Notes: a model not told the origin generated them from the letters alone. A stretch of DNA of 64,000 nt from Gerris lacustris (GCA_951217055.1 OX578286.1:14657050-14721049), one strand, 5' to 3'. Numbered from the stretch's first letter, positions 1 through 11,828 are shown. A program made the numbers and translations.

Positions 1-125
1 AAGGTGTAAACAAACTTTTATACAGAGTTAGAGCAAAAGTTAGGTTTTATAACCTGCACCCGGCAAACATTCCTCACAAAATTTCTCCCCTATATGCTTT
101 CAAAACATGAGCGGTCGCAATAATA

Positions 126-540
126 GGTTTGTTCCAACCAAGCACTGTACCGTCCGCGGGATCGTCACCGGCATGCGCAGTAGATAAAAGCCGTTCCAAG
201 CCGACTTGTGACACTGTTTCGTACCGTCCACGAAACTGTTCCAACCCCGGCAGGGATCGTTTGCGAACCGTTCACTGTACGATCCCAACGATACTCTGAC
301 AATACCATGTACTGGTTTGTATGACATTCGCAGTTATGTCAATAATTACAAATATCAACAGGAAGGTTTCCTTAATGTTTTTAATACAGTGCGAATTATA
401 GTCCTAAACTCGTTCGAACCTGACATGATTTTATTACAGTACAATGTTAACGCATGCGTATAAAACCTGTCCTAAACGATTCCCGAACGATCCGTGGGAC
501 GATACAAAGAACGGTACAAATAGCGGGGTTGGAACAAACC
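126..540. mobile_element. Short TIR element, family F (415 bp)
   Basis: The ends are perfect inverted repeats GGTTTGTTCCAACC / GGTTGGAACAAACC, flanked by TAATA on both sides (121-125 and 541-545). The interior repeats the motif CG(A/T)ACGATCC and has no coding sequence. A second, shorter copy lies at about 7092-7380 with the same right end. The superfamily is undetermined. Confidence 0.7.
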
Positions 541-751
541 TAATATCGACAGACATAATGATTGAGTTTTCACATTTTTGCGCATTACCCATGCACATAC
601 GAAATGTTTACCTTCTCAATATGATTCCTATTATATGTGTGGGCCAAAAAGTTACACCATTATTTCAAATTTCAACTCTCTAGCGCTAGCGTAAACGGTT
701 CGGGGTATATGGACCAAAGTACGACGGAGAAAACTAACTCATCAACCTCGG

Positions 752-1154
752 TATGGGTGTTTCCAATTTAAAGTGCAATTTTCATGTCCTAGGTCCTAGA
801 TGAATAACTGGAGCGTTTTTCACATAATTGACAGGATTTTTCTTCATGGTAACTCAGTTAAGCTAACAGAACTACAACCAAGCAAAAAAAATAATGCTCC
901 GCTTAATTTTAATCGCTACAAACATTTTCAAAAGGCGATTTTGTAACAACCGTGGCTGTCCTTTAGTCAGTTGTTCTTATTCACTTCACTCTAGCTCATA
1001 CATTGATAATTTTATTCAAAAACTTATTGGATAATTTTGAAGTAACCCTACCAGGATTAAAATATGTGTTAGTTACTAAAAATAATAAATGATTACTAAA
1101 CGGAACTTCAAGTTAAAGTAAGTTTGTCCTTTAAAAAAATGTAATTACCGTGGC

Positions 1155-1246
<92 letters not shown>

Positions 1247-1799
1247 ACCCCTACTCTGGTTGTGGCAGGGATATTTTAAGTGGCGAGAGATTTTTGCAAT
1301 GCCGCAACACTGGTTTTCTAGCAACAGTTGATAGGGGATGAGCTTCAGTTGAGAGCAAGCGCTAATTCCGATTGTTCTTTCAGTTACGTACCCTTTTAAA
1401 CGTAATTACCGTGCATGTTATTAAAGTCTATTTTCAAAAACTTTTTAGGTCAAGTTATAGTTCATTATTTAGGCTTTTAAGAGTGCTATTTAATGGTGTA
1501 TTAAAATTGGATTTTTATTTTAAACTACTGACATAAATATTTTCTTAAAGTATAAAATGTAACAACCGTGCACGAAAATGTTTAATTCACGTGGCTTAGT
1601 TCCATGTTTTAAATAAACTTATTCCCGGCCTAAAAATTTAAAAAAATATTTCCCATCTGTCCCGCATGCTGCAATATATCTGAAATTAGTCCGAGAACAT
1701 TCCATAATTTTTCCTGAATTTTTTTTTAAAAAGTCAAAATTTTCAGTCTAAGTCCAATTTTAGATTCCAAAATAGCACTTTAAATTGGAATCACCCATA
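752..1799. mobile_element. TIR element of 1.05 kb inside family G
   Basis: The ends TATGGGTGTTTCCAATTTAA and its inverted counterpart near 1770-1799 match over about 35 bases with few differences. No coding sequence is visible. The interior holds an (AT)n run and several GTAAYNACCGTG motifs (near 943, 1141, 1401, 1558). The paralogous family G copy at 12 kb shows the empty site. Confidence 0.6.
1156..1243. repeat. (AT)n microsatellite
   Basis: About 44 uninterrupted AT units. Open frames through it (YIYIYI) are artefacts. Confidence 0.98.
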
Positions 1800-1889
1800 A
1801 GGGTTTTGAGGATGATCAATTACGAAACCCTAAAAAAAATCTGTCTGATTCAACTTGTACTAAACTGTATCATACACGAGTGCACAATT

Positions 1890-2497
1890 ACTTAGTCCAG
1901 AGTTTTCCATTTATTAGTTGTTTCGAGTATTCATTAGTTATATTTTATCAAATTTTACCATAAAGAAAACTTTTCCCCGGCAGGGAATCGAACCCGACCT
2001 CTCATCCTTTGCGTTTATAGATATTATCTCAGAGATCTCAATTGAGCCTCGGGGTACGATTTTTCAGAACCCGAAATCAGCCCAGTAGTTTAGGCTTCAC
2101 GCGTCTGCTTAGACGTAGTAAACGTGTAGTGGTAGTAGTAACTAGCACCTTACTACTAGTACTAGACGGGTAGGACAAACCACTTGTTGGAACCTAGCAA
2201 TTAGGCCCTTTTTTAGGCACATTTTACTAGCCTTGTGGTAGAGAGTTCCAGCCACTTCACACTTCATACCTCTGTACATTGTACCGCCGAAGCGAGTATG
2301 ATGTGATCATTAGTGAGCCATACAAATCAGAGCATCACGGCGAGGGATCGGACCCATGAACTCGTGACGCCCTTGATTCATTAATGGCCGAGCAGACGGC
2401 CACGCCTCTCTCAAAACATGTAAATCCATCAAAATATCCAAACTTAATTACAGTGTTATCACAATACTTTCTCAGTATATAACAAGAAAGTAAAAAG
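1890..2497 (+). repeat. Family A copy, internally deleted and hosting a SINE
   Basis: Shares with the fuller copies at 7629 and 16848 the stretch TTTTCCATTTATTAG, the inverted tRNA-like B box (GGGAATCGAACCC), the CCTCGGGGTAYGATTTTTC block and the right end CACAATACTTTCTC...AAGAAAGTAAAAAG. About 200 bases of the middle are missing. A SINE occupies 2124-2411. Confidence 0.65.
2124..2411 (-). mobile_element. tRNA-derived SINE (same family as 55746-56032)
   Basis: On the minus strand it aligns with the SINE at 55746-56032: GGCCGTCTGCTCGGCCAT, a degenerate B box GGTCCGATCCC, TATGGCTCACTAATGATCACA, TGTACAGAGGTATGA, and a tail of TAGTA/TACTAC repeats. It is older than the 55-kb copy, with several differences and a worn B box. 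It lies inside a family A copy, which resumes at about 2412. Confidence 0.75.
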
Positions 2498-3044
2498 TAG
2501 AAGAGAAATGAATTTATAATTAATTCTTTACTTATAACAACAAATTTCAAACAAGCGGAAAAAACATGTTTTAGGGCGTTGAAAGTTACGCGACATTGGT
2601 TTTTAAGCAAAATGAATCGTTGTATAAAGTTTGATAAGGGTCTGGTCGGTGAGAAGAACACTCTTATCATATGAGAACGTGGTGGTCGTTATCTCGAGTT
2701 GGGAGTGGCGTCCCTTAGTCCTATAACAGTAACCTTCCCATGTCAACCCCCCCCCCCCTTAGCACTATCTCAGCGACATGACAGCATAATGTGTATGGTA
2801 ACCCTAACATGTCATGGTTAACATGAACCCCAACCTACTCTTACCATTACCTCCATCATCATTCTGTCGTGCTTTCATCTCAATATGAATAACATAACCT
2901 GCTTCTAATGCACAGGTTACATTACTAGTAGACATATTGTTGTTTCAAGATGGATGGCAACAAAATCCTTTACAAATTAACCCTAAAGTATTAATAAAGA
3001 TCTACAACGTCTTCAAAAATAACGTGTTATTTATTACTTCCAAG
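2498..3044. other. No gene seen
   Basis: AT-rich unique-looking sequence with a C11 run near 2747-2757. No splice-flanked open frame and no match to the other repeats here. Confidence 0.5.
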
Positions 3045-4235
3045 CTTACAGAAGCATAAGGATCGTTCTTAAGAAACATTTTTTCTATGCCTCCAAATTC
3101 AAAAAATTACAAGACATATTTCCGTTTAAGACATCAGGGAACATTTTTGGCTTCATGTTTTTCTCTCGCTTAATATTTTATGTCTTAAAAACTACTTAAA
3201 ACTACGTCTGAACTACATTTAAAACTACGTCTCAACTGCTCTTAAAACTACGTCTGAACTACTCTTAAAACTACGTCTCAACTACTCTTAAAACTACGTC
3301 TCAACTACTCTTAAAACTACGTCTCAACTACTCTTAAAACTACGTCTCAACTACTCTTAAAACTACGTCTGAACTACTTTTAAAACTACGTCTCAACTAC
3401 TCTTAAAACTACGTCTGAACTACTTTTAAAACTACGTCTCAACTGCTCTTAAAACTACGTCTCAACTGCTCTTAAAACTACGTCTCAACTACTCTTAAAA
3501 CTACGTCTCAACTACTCTTAAAACTACGTCTCAACTACTCTTAAAACTACGTCTCAACTACTCTTAAAACTACGTCTCAACTACTCTTAAAACTACGTCT
3601 CAACTACTCTTAAAACTACGTCTCAACTACTCTTAAAACTACGTCTCAACTACTCTTAAAACTACGTCTGAACTACTTTTAAAACTACGTCTCAACTACT
3701 CTTAAAACTACGTCTCAACTACTTTTAAAACTACGTCTCAACTGCTCTTAAAACTACGTCTGAACTACTTTTAAAACTACGTCTCAACTGCTCTTAAAAC
3801 TACGTCTCAACTGCTCTTAAAACTACGTCTCAACTACTCTTAAAACTACGTCTCAACTACTCTTAAAACTACGTCTGAACTACTTTTAAAACTACGTCTC
3901 AACTACTCTTAAAACTACGTCTGAACTACTCTTAAAACTACGCCTCAACTACTCTTAAAACTACGTCTCAACTGCTCTTAAAACTACGTCTCAACTACTC
4001 TTAAAACTACGTCTCAACTACTCTTAAAACTACGTCTGAACTACTTTTAAAACTACGTCTCAACTACTCTTAAAACTACGTCTGAACTACTTTTAAAACT
4101 ACGTCTGAACTAATCTTGAAACTATGTCTGAACTAATCTTGAAACTACGTCTGAATAACTATTAAAACTAGGTCAAATTTTCATAAAATTTGGACGGCAT
4201 TTTACAATTAGCCCAATGTTGGAATTTTATTTTGA
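3045..4235 (-). repeat. Family B copy in which a satellite has expanded
   Basis: 3045-3185 matches the family B right part on the minus strand (CAGGGAACATTTTTGG, then CTTAAAAACTACTT). 4175-4235 continues it (AAAATTTGGACGG, AATTAGCCCAATGTTGG). The 23-bp array sits between the two at the point where other copies read CTTAAAAACTACACGTCTGA. Confidence 0.7.
3186..4172. repeat. 23-bp satellite array, about 43 units
   Basis: The unit is CTTAAAACTACGTCTCAACT plus ACT, with variants at CTGA/CTCA, ACTACTCTT/ACTGCTCTT and ACTTTT. Variants recur in blocks, suggesting amplification of multi-unit segments. There are no unique spacers. The unit resembles the family B sequence at the point of insertion. Confidence 0.95.
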
Positions 4236-4303
4236 TTATTATAATTTTTAAATAATTATTTGCATGGTCTCTCTCTTAATTGTATTTTGGTTTAAGTAAA
4301 ATA

Positions 4304-4577
4304 AGAGGGTATGTCAGCAAGATTCTGTCAAATAAAACTCAGTGAGAAAGTTTATGCTAAAGTTTCGCTAAATTTATTAGCATCGTCAGAGCAAGAAACA
4401 ATGAGTTCAATCCTTTATAATTTATAACATGTCGTAGAGTCAACCTTGACCATTTTGAATCCATTTTTATTTTATACTTTGTTTCTTGCTCTGATAATGC
4501 TAATAAATTTAGCGAAACTTTAGCATAAACCTTCTTACTGTGTTTTATTTGATAGCATCTCGCTATCATACCCTCTC
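4304..4577. mobile_element. Foldback MITE, about 100-bp inverted arms
   Basis: The left arm 4304-4400 (GAGGGTATGTCAGC ... CAGAGCAAGAAAC) is inverted at 4481-4577 with about 85-90% identity by eye. The loop is about 80 bases and noncoding. Confidence 0.85.
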
Positions 4578-4894
4578 ATTGTACTTGAACTGTCATGAAG
4601 CTTCTCCATTATTTTCTTTTAAGTGTACTTTACACAGCACAAGAGACTTGTAAAGAACTTATAAGATAAGGTGCTCAGTTGGATCACACTTTGTCAGGTC
4701 TCCATTTGGAGCTTTAAAAGGCTTGAAATCTAAATAATGTTTTTTTATTAAAATTGGTCTGACAAGTACGAATGAAACTTTGCCATACTTATAGTTATAC
4801 TAAATTCAAATAGAAAAATATCTAATTTTTTATTATTATTAAACACAAAAGTGTAAGGATTTGCTTTCAATTTTCAGAAAAATTAAGATTTATT

Positions 4895-5022
4895 TTCATT
4901 AATATCTCAGAAGCTAGATTATTTTCCGGGAAAACTACTTATATGGTTAAAATAGGCATTTAAATGGACTAAATTTTAGAATTTTTAAATCAAAATAGGC
5001 AGAATTGTTTTCGAGAATGCAT
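4895..5022 (+). repeat. Family A fragment
   Basis: Matches the internal block of family A: CTCAGAAGCTAGATT, CCGGGAAAACTACTTATA, TTTAAATGGACTAAATTTTAG and TTTTCGAGAA. Confidence 0.6.
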
Positions 5023-6046
5023 TAATGGATTCAGTATTATTATTATTTCATTTTGCAGTATTTTATGCTCCACGTGACTGCACAATATTTTATTCAGATT
5101 TCACGGGGTATAGATCATTGTAAAAACCATGTTCCATGTTAAATTTAAAAGAGAAATATAAATCAAAACTCTATTTTAAAAAGCAACATATGAGCTCCAT
5201 ATGTATTGTAAACACCGCTAAAAAAAAAAGGGCAAAAAAGCAATAAATTTCCTAAATTTTAAAAAAATTAGGGTGTTTTTAAAATAGCTTGTTTTTATTC
5301 ACCGCTATTAAATACTCTAGGAAAAAGGTTTTTACTATAACAGTCTCGGCCTCTTATTGGTTGAAATTTCCTTTTAACCACTGTGAAAACGGACCAATCA
5401 AAGTTCAATTAGCCTCCGGATAGAGTAGTTGGGTAGAGAGAGGCACGGGTCGCTCCCCCCTCCTCCCACTCTATCTCCCAACACTCGAAAACGTTTTAAT
5501 TCATCTCCTGGGGTTTACAGCCAAGCTTTTTCCCGCTTTAGGATTTTTTCCTTTTTAAAAACCGCCAAATTCAATTTAAATGAAAGGAATTATTTATGTG
5601 ACAGTTTTTTTAGGCGAGAGTTAAAATATCTAGGGAGAGGATCTGTTTAGATTTTACAACTTCGACAAATTATGGATAAATTTTTCCATTCACAAATTAC
5701 TCTCGATATGTAAAATGTAAACAAACATTTTCCTATATAAAAATCAATATTTTCAAAAAGGTGGGGGATATCAAGATAAAAATATGGAAGAGTTATTTAT
5801 CTTATATTAAGGTATCATTGGTGCGAATTCCAATCGGCGCAATAGTTCAGAAATTATTAAGCGTTAAAGCTTTAAAGTTCAAAAGTCGACATTTTCAAAA
5901 TGGTGGAAGATACTTAATAAAGAGGTATAATTGGTAAAATTGTAGTGCAATTGAAACTTTTTTTTTACGATCTTTTTTTTTTAAAAAAAAATGATGTCTT
6001 AGCAAAAGGGTTTCCCGGGCAGCACAACTAGATCTTAGGACGGATT
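5023..6046. other. No gene seen
   Basis: AT-rich sequence with homopolymer runs. I found no splice-bounded coding exon or clear repeat. An open frame at 5429-5650 has no recognisable features. Confidence 0.5.
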
Positions 6047-6186
6047 CTTGTACCAAGTTTCAACTCTCTAGCTTGATAGCTATGGGAGTTATGCGTGAAT
6101 AACAGACAGAAATCCATGGATATCTGTCTGTTAGTCACGCATAACTCCCATAGTTATCAAGCTAGAGAGTTGAAACTTGGTACAAG
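6047..6186. repeat. Near-perfect 140-bp palindrome
   Basis: Arms 6047-6115 and 6119-6186 match with about 3 mismatches in 68 (CTTGTACCAAGTTTCAACTC outermost). A second small palindrome GACAGACATCCATGGATGTC follows. The arm sequence is the family E core, so this looks like a head-to-head duplication of that segment. Confidence 0.92.
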
Positions 6187-6460
6187 ACAGACAGACATCC
6201 ATGGATGTCTGTATGTTAAAATGGCTTTAACCATATGCGTTTTGTTTAAGTTACCTAACACTTGGGTAGTCACGCCTTTAACCCGAATTCCTGGTTAAAT
6301 TAATCCGATTTCGGCTTACTTTTTAAGCCTACATTTTTCTCCGTGAAGCTAAAACCCACTCAAATCGTCTTAAAAACACTCAAAACGGATTAATTCCGAT
6401 GAAATCTAGGTTTCGATTTTATTGGGTGAAAATAATACTTTTCAATTAAGGTAAAGACGA
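6187..6460 (+). repeat. Family E copy
   Basis: Shares with 41575-41842 the blocks CAAATCGTCTTAAAAACAC, CAAAACGGATTAATTCCG, TGAAATCTAGGTTTCG and TTGGGTGAAAATAATACTTTT. Confidence 0.65.
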
Positions 6461-6474
6461 TTAAAATTGTCTGT

Positions 6475-7050
6475 CAATTAGTGTGGCACATAGCTTCCTG
6501 GAGTCCTATTTCGTATTCTTTAATGATTTTATACATTTGCAACCTATTATTGTAAGATTTATTTAATTTTACCCCCATTTTTTAAATCTACCGAGATTGT
6601 TTTGTTTTATTTTACATGAATTCAAGTATCAATTTCGTAAAATTTAATGAGCGCGGAGAGTTGAAATTATCTCGGGCTTTCTTCCGAAAAGTTCCATACA
6701 AATCAGACATGTAATTTAGAAGTTATAGGTGTAAATGAATGTATGTATGATGGAAGAGAAACAATAGGCGTAGAATGTTGAAACTTATATGGGAACAACA
6801 ATGAGCTAATTATGACCTACCATCCAAATTTCATTAAAATCAGATGAGTAGTTTTTAAAATATGATGGTTCTCAAAAATTGAGAGAAAGACAGACCGGCA
6901 GACAGTCACGGAACCAAAAATGTTCACTAATGTCTGAAACTGATTTCTGTCTTGGAATTTTTGAAATTGGACACAAAAAAAGTTGTTCTTCAAAACGATT
7001 ACATAGCTTCCGTAACCTTGAGTAAGTTCAGAAGCAAAAAATTGTCATAG
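6475..7050 (+). repeat. Family B copy, near full length
   Basis: Begins GTCAATTAGTGTGGCACATA and contains the core CCAAATTTCATTAAAATCAG, a GACAGACC run and CTGTCTTGGAATTTTTGAAA. Ends ACATAGCTTCCGTAACCTTG...AGAAGCAAAAA. The stretch 6830-7050 aligns with the copies at 25 kb (minus), 33.9 kb and 55.6 kb (minus). Confidence 0.75.
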
Positions 7051-7091
7051 AAACATCATGTTAAATCAATTATTTACAAGGTATATGCAAG

Positions 7092-7380
7092 TACCAGTTC
7101 GTTTAAAGTCGGAACTTCCGAGTATTGCCGAAGTCAGTACAGTCGGGTGCTAAGACAATACCGATTTCTAGTTTGTATGACATGCGCAGTTAAGTAAAAT
7201 CTCACGAATAACAACAGGAAGGTTTCCAATCTGTTAGGTTTCCTGTTTTGTTTGTTTTTATACAGCACGAACTATAGTCACAACTGTTCTAAACGATTTT
7301 TGATTTTTGTACGATCCACAAATCCACGGGATGATGCAAATGCAAAGAACGCTACAAATAACGGAGGTTGGAACAAACCT
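7092..7380. repeat. Family F copy, left end missing
   Basis: Shares with 126-540 TAGTTTGTATGACATGCGCA, CAACAGGAAGGTTTCC and the right terminus GAGGTTGGAACAAACC. Confidence 0.6.
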
Positions 7381-7628
7381 AATATGTATTTGTGACCGTG
7401 TTCATGACAATTAATCAAAATAATCTTAGCGAATTTCTAGTTTGTTTTTCCCCATTATATTTTTTATAATTAATTTCTTCCTAATTTTGAATTCGTGTTA
7501 TTATCCATTTTTATTAATACCAGGAAATTAAATTTACCAAAGAGAAAATTGCCAAAAACAATCCGAGAGAGGTAATTGTACAAAAATAATTCACAAAAAA
7601 AGTAACAGCTAAAATCCAGAAATAAAAA

Positions 7629-8250
7629 ATCGGTCTGAGACAACTCAGACAAACTTTCTCATATACAAGTTTATAATTTCTTCGCTCAGTTTATCTCCAT
7701 TTATAAATTTTCGTATGTACATTTAATTATTATTGAACATTTCATGAATATTTATCATAAAAATAACTTCCCCTGCGCGGGGAATCGAACCCGGGCTCTC
7801 TCTATGTCCGCGTTTTAAGCTATTTTCTCAGGAACTAGATTTTTCCCGGGAAAACGGCTTACATCGTTAGATTCGTATTTAAATGGACTACATTTTAGAA
7901 TTTTTTAATCAAAATCGTCGGAACCGTTTTCGAGAAATAATTTTTTTTCATGTTTTTTCAGAGTTTTTGGGGGGTAGCGCCCCCAAATTTAGAGCTAAAA
8001 TTCATTTCTCGATTTCGCCTCGGGGTATGATTTTTCTGAACATGTATGCCAAATTTCGTCAAAATCGGCCCAGTAGTTTAGGCTCCAGGCGTCTGCACAG
8101 ACAGACGACAGACGACAGACGACGGACAGACATTTTTTAAAAACCACTTTTTTGGACTCAGGGGACCTCAAAACGTGTAAATCCATCAAAATCTCAAAAT
8201 CGAATTTTCGCGCCATCACAATACTTTCTCTTTATATGAGAAAGTAAAAA
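7629..8250 (+). repeat. Family A copy, near full length (about 620 bp)
   Basis: Begins AATCGGTCTGAGACAACTCA...CTTTCTCATATA and ends TTATATGAGAAAGTAAAAA. The ends are therefore short inverted repeats (CTTTCTCATATA / TATATGAGAAAG). Near 7780-7805 it holds GGGGAATCGAACCCGGGC, which on the minus strand is a perfect RNA polymerase III B box (GGTTCGATTCC), suggesting tRNA ancestry of part of the element. The open frame MDYILEFFNQNRRNRF recurs in the copies but is shared repeat sequence, not a demonstrated gene. Confidence 0.75.
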
Positions 8251-9159
8251 AAGTAACAAATAAAACTCAGAATTAAAGAGGAAGAAAAAAATAGATTAAG
8301 AAAGAAGGAAATCGATTTAGATTTAAAGAATATTATTATGAATAATCAATAAATAATACAGATAACGATATTATCGTATATTATTAGTGATTTCTTATCA
8401 GGTACAAGAAGATGTGATTTCTTTCAGGCAGCGTTGCCTGTTGCAAAAAATATAGAAGTTATCAAAAATGAAATTATTAATATCAAAAGAACAACACTGT
8501 GCTTTTTGACAGTGGTCTATTTTACTAAAAACTGACTATACATGGCACCAAAACAACGACACTAGCGGACTCCTCAGATTTCCATGACTTCTTGGTAGGC
8601 CTTTAGTGATTATTATCAATTATCAGATTTGAGTAGCTATTACGTACGTTACAAATTGATGTTAGAGTACTACACAAAGATTCTAAAATAATTTTCAGCC
8701 TATAGTAAAACAACCTTTTAACAATATTTTCAAACCCTAAAAATATTACGAAGTTTAATTATTACCACATCCTGTAATTTTGCGAACATTTTAGTTAGCG
8801 AAGCGTTAAATACTCATCTCCCACGACTTCCGTATCTTGTTTCAACCAACAAAGACGATGAAGCAAAACCACAACGGCAATATCTTCTTGGAAAATTAAA
8901 CTCCTTCAATCTCGTTTTAGCAATTGCCTATTATTCAATTTATTCACTTAACACTAAAATTGTTATTTTAATAATAAATACATCTAGCGTAATGTTTCTC
9001 AAACTTAAGTACTACATTAGCAATATATGTATAATATTCTTTTAATAGTGTGATAAATAGATCATACAATAGTCTGCAAATTAGTGTATCACATAGCTTC
9101 GCTACGCGCGCGCTGCGCGCACGTCGATTGAGGATGAGAGATGCGATGCCTAGCACACT
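8251..9159. other. No gene seen; family B terminus at 9075-9105
   Basis: Mostly AT-rich unique sequence. Near 9078 there is AATTAGTGTATCACATAGC, a family B end, followed by a GC-rich palindromic patch CGCTACGCGCGCGCTGCGCG. Confidence 0.5.
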
Positions 9160-9545
9160 GTGATTTCTGTAGAACGATTTTTAAGTCTCCAAATTGACAA
9201 ATTCCAAGACAGAAATTCATTTCAGACGTCAGGGAGCATTTTTGGTCTTATGGCTGTGTGTCATTCGTTAACATTTTCTGCGAACCGACGTATATCATAA
9301 GCTACTAGTCTGATTATCATGAATTTTTGGATGGTATGTCACAATTAGGCTATTATTGGTCCCATTTAATGATTAAGCTACTCCGCGTATTGATTTCTCT
9401 TCCAAATGTGGGAAAAAAGTTAATTAACAACTATATCATCCAATTTTCATACAAAAAAATTTGGATGGTTTGTCGAAAGTAGCCCACAATAGCCCAAAAC
9501 AAAATAGTCCCAATTTAATTCCAACCGTCTCAGCACATCAACTAT
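9160..9545 (-). repeat. Family B copy
   Basis: On the minus strand this matches the copies at 6475 and 25010: AATTCCAAGACAGAAATTCA, CAGGGAGCATTTTTGG, GTCTGATTATCATGAATTTT and AATTTGGATGGTTTGTCG. Confidence 0.65.
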
Positions 9546-9560
9546 TCCTAAATTGATACC

Positions 9561-10004
9561 TTAAAGCCTCGTCCAGACTGCCGAACCGAACAGAGGAAAC
9601 GAGCCGAGCATTGGTCTCTGCGCCTGTCCAGTTTGAGATGCCCAGGCGCACTTTAGACTAGGCATGCGCAGAAACTATTGCTCGGCTCGTTTCCTCTGTT
9701 TGGTTCGGCAGTCTGGACGAGGCTTAAACAGAGGAAACGAGCCGAGCATTGGTCTCTGCGCCTGTCCAGTCTGAGATGCCCAGGCGCACTATAGACTAGG
9801 CATGCGCAGAAACTATTGCTCGGCTCGTTTCCTCTGTTTGGTTCGGCAGTCTGGACGAGGCTTAAACAGAGGAAACGAGCCGAGCATTGGTCTCTGCGCA
9901 TGCCCAGTCTGAGATGCGCAGGCGCAATTTAGACTAGGCATGCGTAGAGACCAATGCTCGGCTCGTTTCCTCTGTTTGGTTCGGCAGTCTGGACGAGGCT
10001 TAAA
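9561..10004. mobile_element. Triplicated TIR MITE (138-bp period)
   Basis: The first unit has long inverted ends: TTAAAGCCTCGTCCAGACTG ... CAGTCTGGACGAGGCTTAA, with a further arm GAGGAAACGAGCCGAGCATT / inverse. Units 2 and 3 repeat at exactly 138 bp and share the junction CTTAAACAGAGG, lacking the outer 20-odd bases on the left. So the element was tandemly amplified after insertion rather than inserted three times. A diverged single copy lies at 41022-41274. Confidence 0.9.
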
Positions 10005-10889
10005 TTGTTTAAAAAACAAAATATTTTTTTAATTTTTCAGATTTTAAAAAAAGAGGAAAAACAAAAAATAAATTAATATACAATACTGGATAAGAGTAAA
10101 ACATGATTAAAATATGATATAGGACGGGAGGAAGCTATGTGCCACACTAATTAACAGACTATTTAGTACTGCAATACATACACCTAAAGAATAAACAAAA
10201 ACCGAATTAAACTTTTATTATTGACTCATTTTTTTGATAAACAAATTTTACTAGCCTAAAAAGAAGCCCTAAGTGGCACCCAATTATAGCAGTTTGCAAA
10301 CAAGAATGGAAGTGAATTTTTTTTTTTAAAGAACAAACCCTTAAAAGTCCCAAAAAACTTAATTTGAAATATTTGTATTTCTTTTTGTAGAGTGAATCCT
10401 GTTTTTAATTAAAAATTATAATTTGTTATTTTTTTGTTAAAGTCAGCCTTATTTAATTTAAATAGTAATATTTTGTAAAATTTTGTAGCCTGGAGAAGTC
10501 TAAAAGTGAAAAGTGAAATATAGCCATATAAAATAATAATTGTTTTGTTGTTTTTATATAAATAAACTCTAAAAAGGCCAATCCCTCACACATTAAACAA
10601 ATGCTATTTAATTCAGTTTTAATAATAATAAAGATATTAAATTTCAATCTTAGCCAATTACTTAAATCATTAATATTAATAATATTAGAAATTAAAGAAA
10701 GGGGGACAGACAGTGATAAATACATCGGGACGGTATAATTTAAACCACATTTCTTTGGACAGATAGAGAAAGCAATGACCTGGAAATCTAAAGATTCGTG
10801 GTTCCAATCACGGCGTCGGATTGTATTCTTTTATCTCTCAGTCTTTTTTCTATATAATACTAATTTGATTAAAAAATATTATGCTTCCC
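10005..10889. other. No gene seen
   Basis: AT-rich. A family B terminus on the minus strand is at about 10115-10152 (GGAAGCTATGTGCCACACTA). Nothing else recognised. Confidence 0.5.
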
Positions 10890-11466
10890 AACTGTATCTC
10901 TTCTTTAATTCTAATTCGACTTGTACATGCTTCCTAAAGTATGACACATTTCCTTTTTTATCTTTCAGTCTATCTCCTTTAATTCTAATTTCACTTCTAC
11001 ATGCTTCCTAAAGGATGACCCATTTCCTATTTTATCTTTCAGTCTATCTTCTTTAATTCTAATTTCACTTCTACATGCTTCCTAAAGGATAAAACATTTC
11101 CTTTTTTATCTTTCAGTCCATCTCCTTTAATTCTAATTTCACTTCTACATGCTTCCTAAAGGATAAAACATTTCCTATTTTATCTTTCAGTCTATCTTCT
11201 TTAATTCTAATTTCACTTCTACATGCTTCCTAAAGGATGACCCATTTTCTTTTTTATTTTTCAGTCTATCTTCTTTAATTCTAATTTCACTTCTACATGC
11301 TTCCTAAAGGATGACCCATTTCCTTTTTTATCTTTCAGTCTATCTTCTTTAATTCTAATTTGACTTCTACATGCTTTCTAAAGGATGTCACATTTCCTTT
11401 TTTATCTTTCAGTCTATCTTCTTTAATTCTAATTTTACCTATATATGCTTCCCAAAGGATGGTACA
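10890..11466. repeat. 74-bp tandem array, about 8 units
   Basis: The unit contains TTTAATTCTAATTTCACTTC, TACATGCTTCCTAAAGGATG and TTTTATCTTTCAGTCTATC, repeating every 74 bp (for example 10971, 11045). Each unit holds a pyrimidine-rich CTTTCAG resembling a splice acceptor on the plus strand. Confidence 0.93.
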
Positions 11467-11793
11467 TTTCCCAAGTATGTTAATATTGTTATTAACTACG
11501 AAGAAAAACAAAGTAATATCTACTTAGAAAAGGATAATCAAAGCGGAAATTTTTAATAAAAAAATCCCAACGGTGAGGGGACAAGTGATTTATTTATTTC
11601 TAACAATTTCCATCGCCCTACCATAAGGTAACATCATGAATTATTTCATGATTTTAGGACTAGCCGTTATAGGGTAGTTGGGGGGAGGGCATTTTGGCAC
11701 TAAAAACGCAATATTGGCGGTAAAAAGTACAATACTCATATAATGTTGCATATATTTCTGATCTCCTTTTCAGTAGTTCTAATTTGATATCAA

Positions 11794-11824
<31 letters not shown>

Positions 11825-11828
11825 GTGG
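11467..11828. other. No gene seen
   Basis: AT-rich, with an A24 run ending at 11824. No repeat or exon recognised. Confidence 0.5.

Larger units (their letters stand above)
558..1840. repeat. Family G repeat, split by a TIR element
   Basis: 558-751 (TTTGCGCATTACCCATGC ... ATCAACCTCG) and about 1800-1840 (TTTTGAGGATG...) match the uninterrupted copy at 11829-12035. There the CCTCG and CGAGGATGG parts are only about 16 bases apart. The intervening 752-1799 is an insertion. Confidence 0.6.

Noticed and set aside
3186..4172. CRISPR-like direct repeats
   Set aside because: Units abut without unique spacers, in an animal genome; this is a satellite. The same applies to the 72- and 74-bp arrays.
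7883..8140. MDYILEFFNQNRRNRF frame, also at 17104
   Set aside because: Occurs only in family A repeat copies, loses its frame in the 30-kb and 15-kb copies, and has no known domain.
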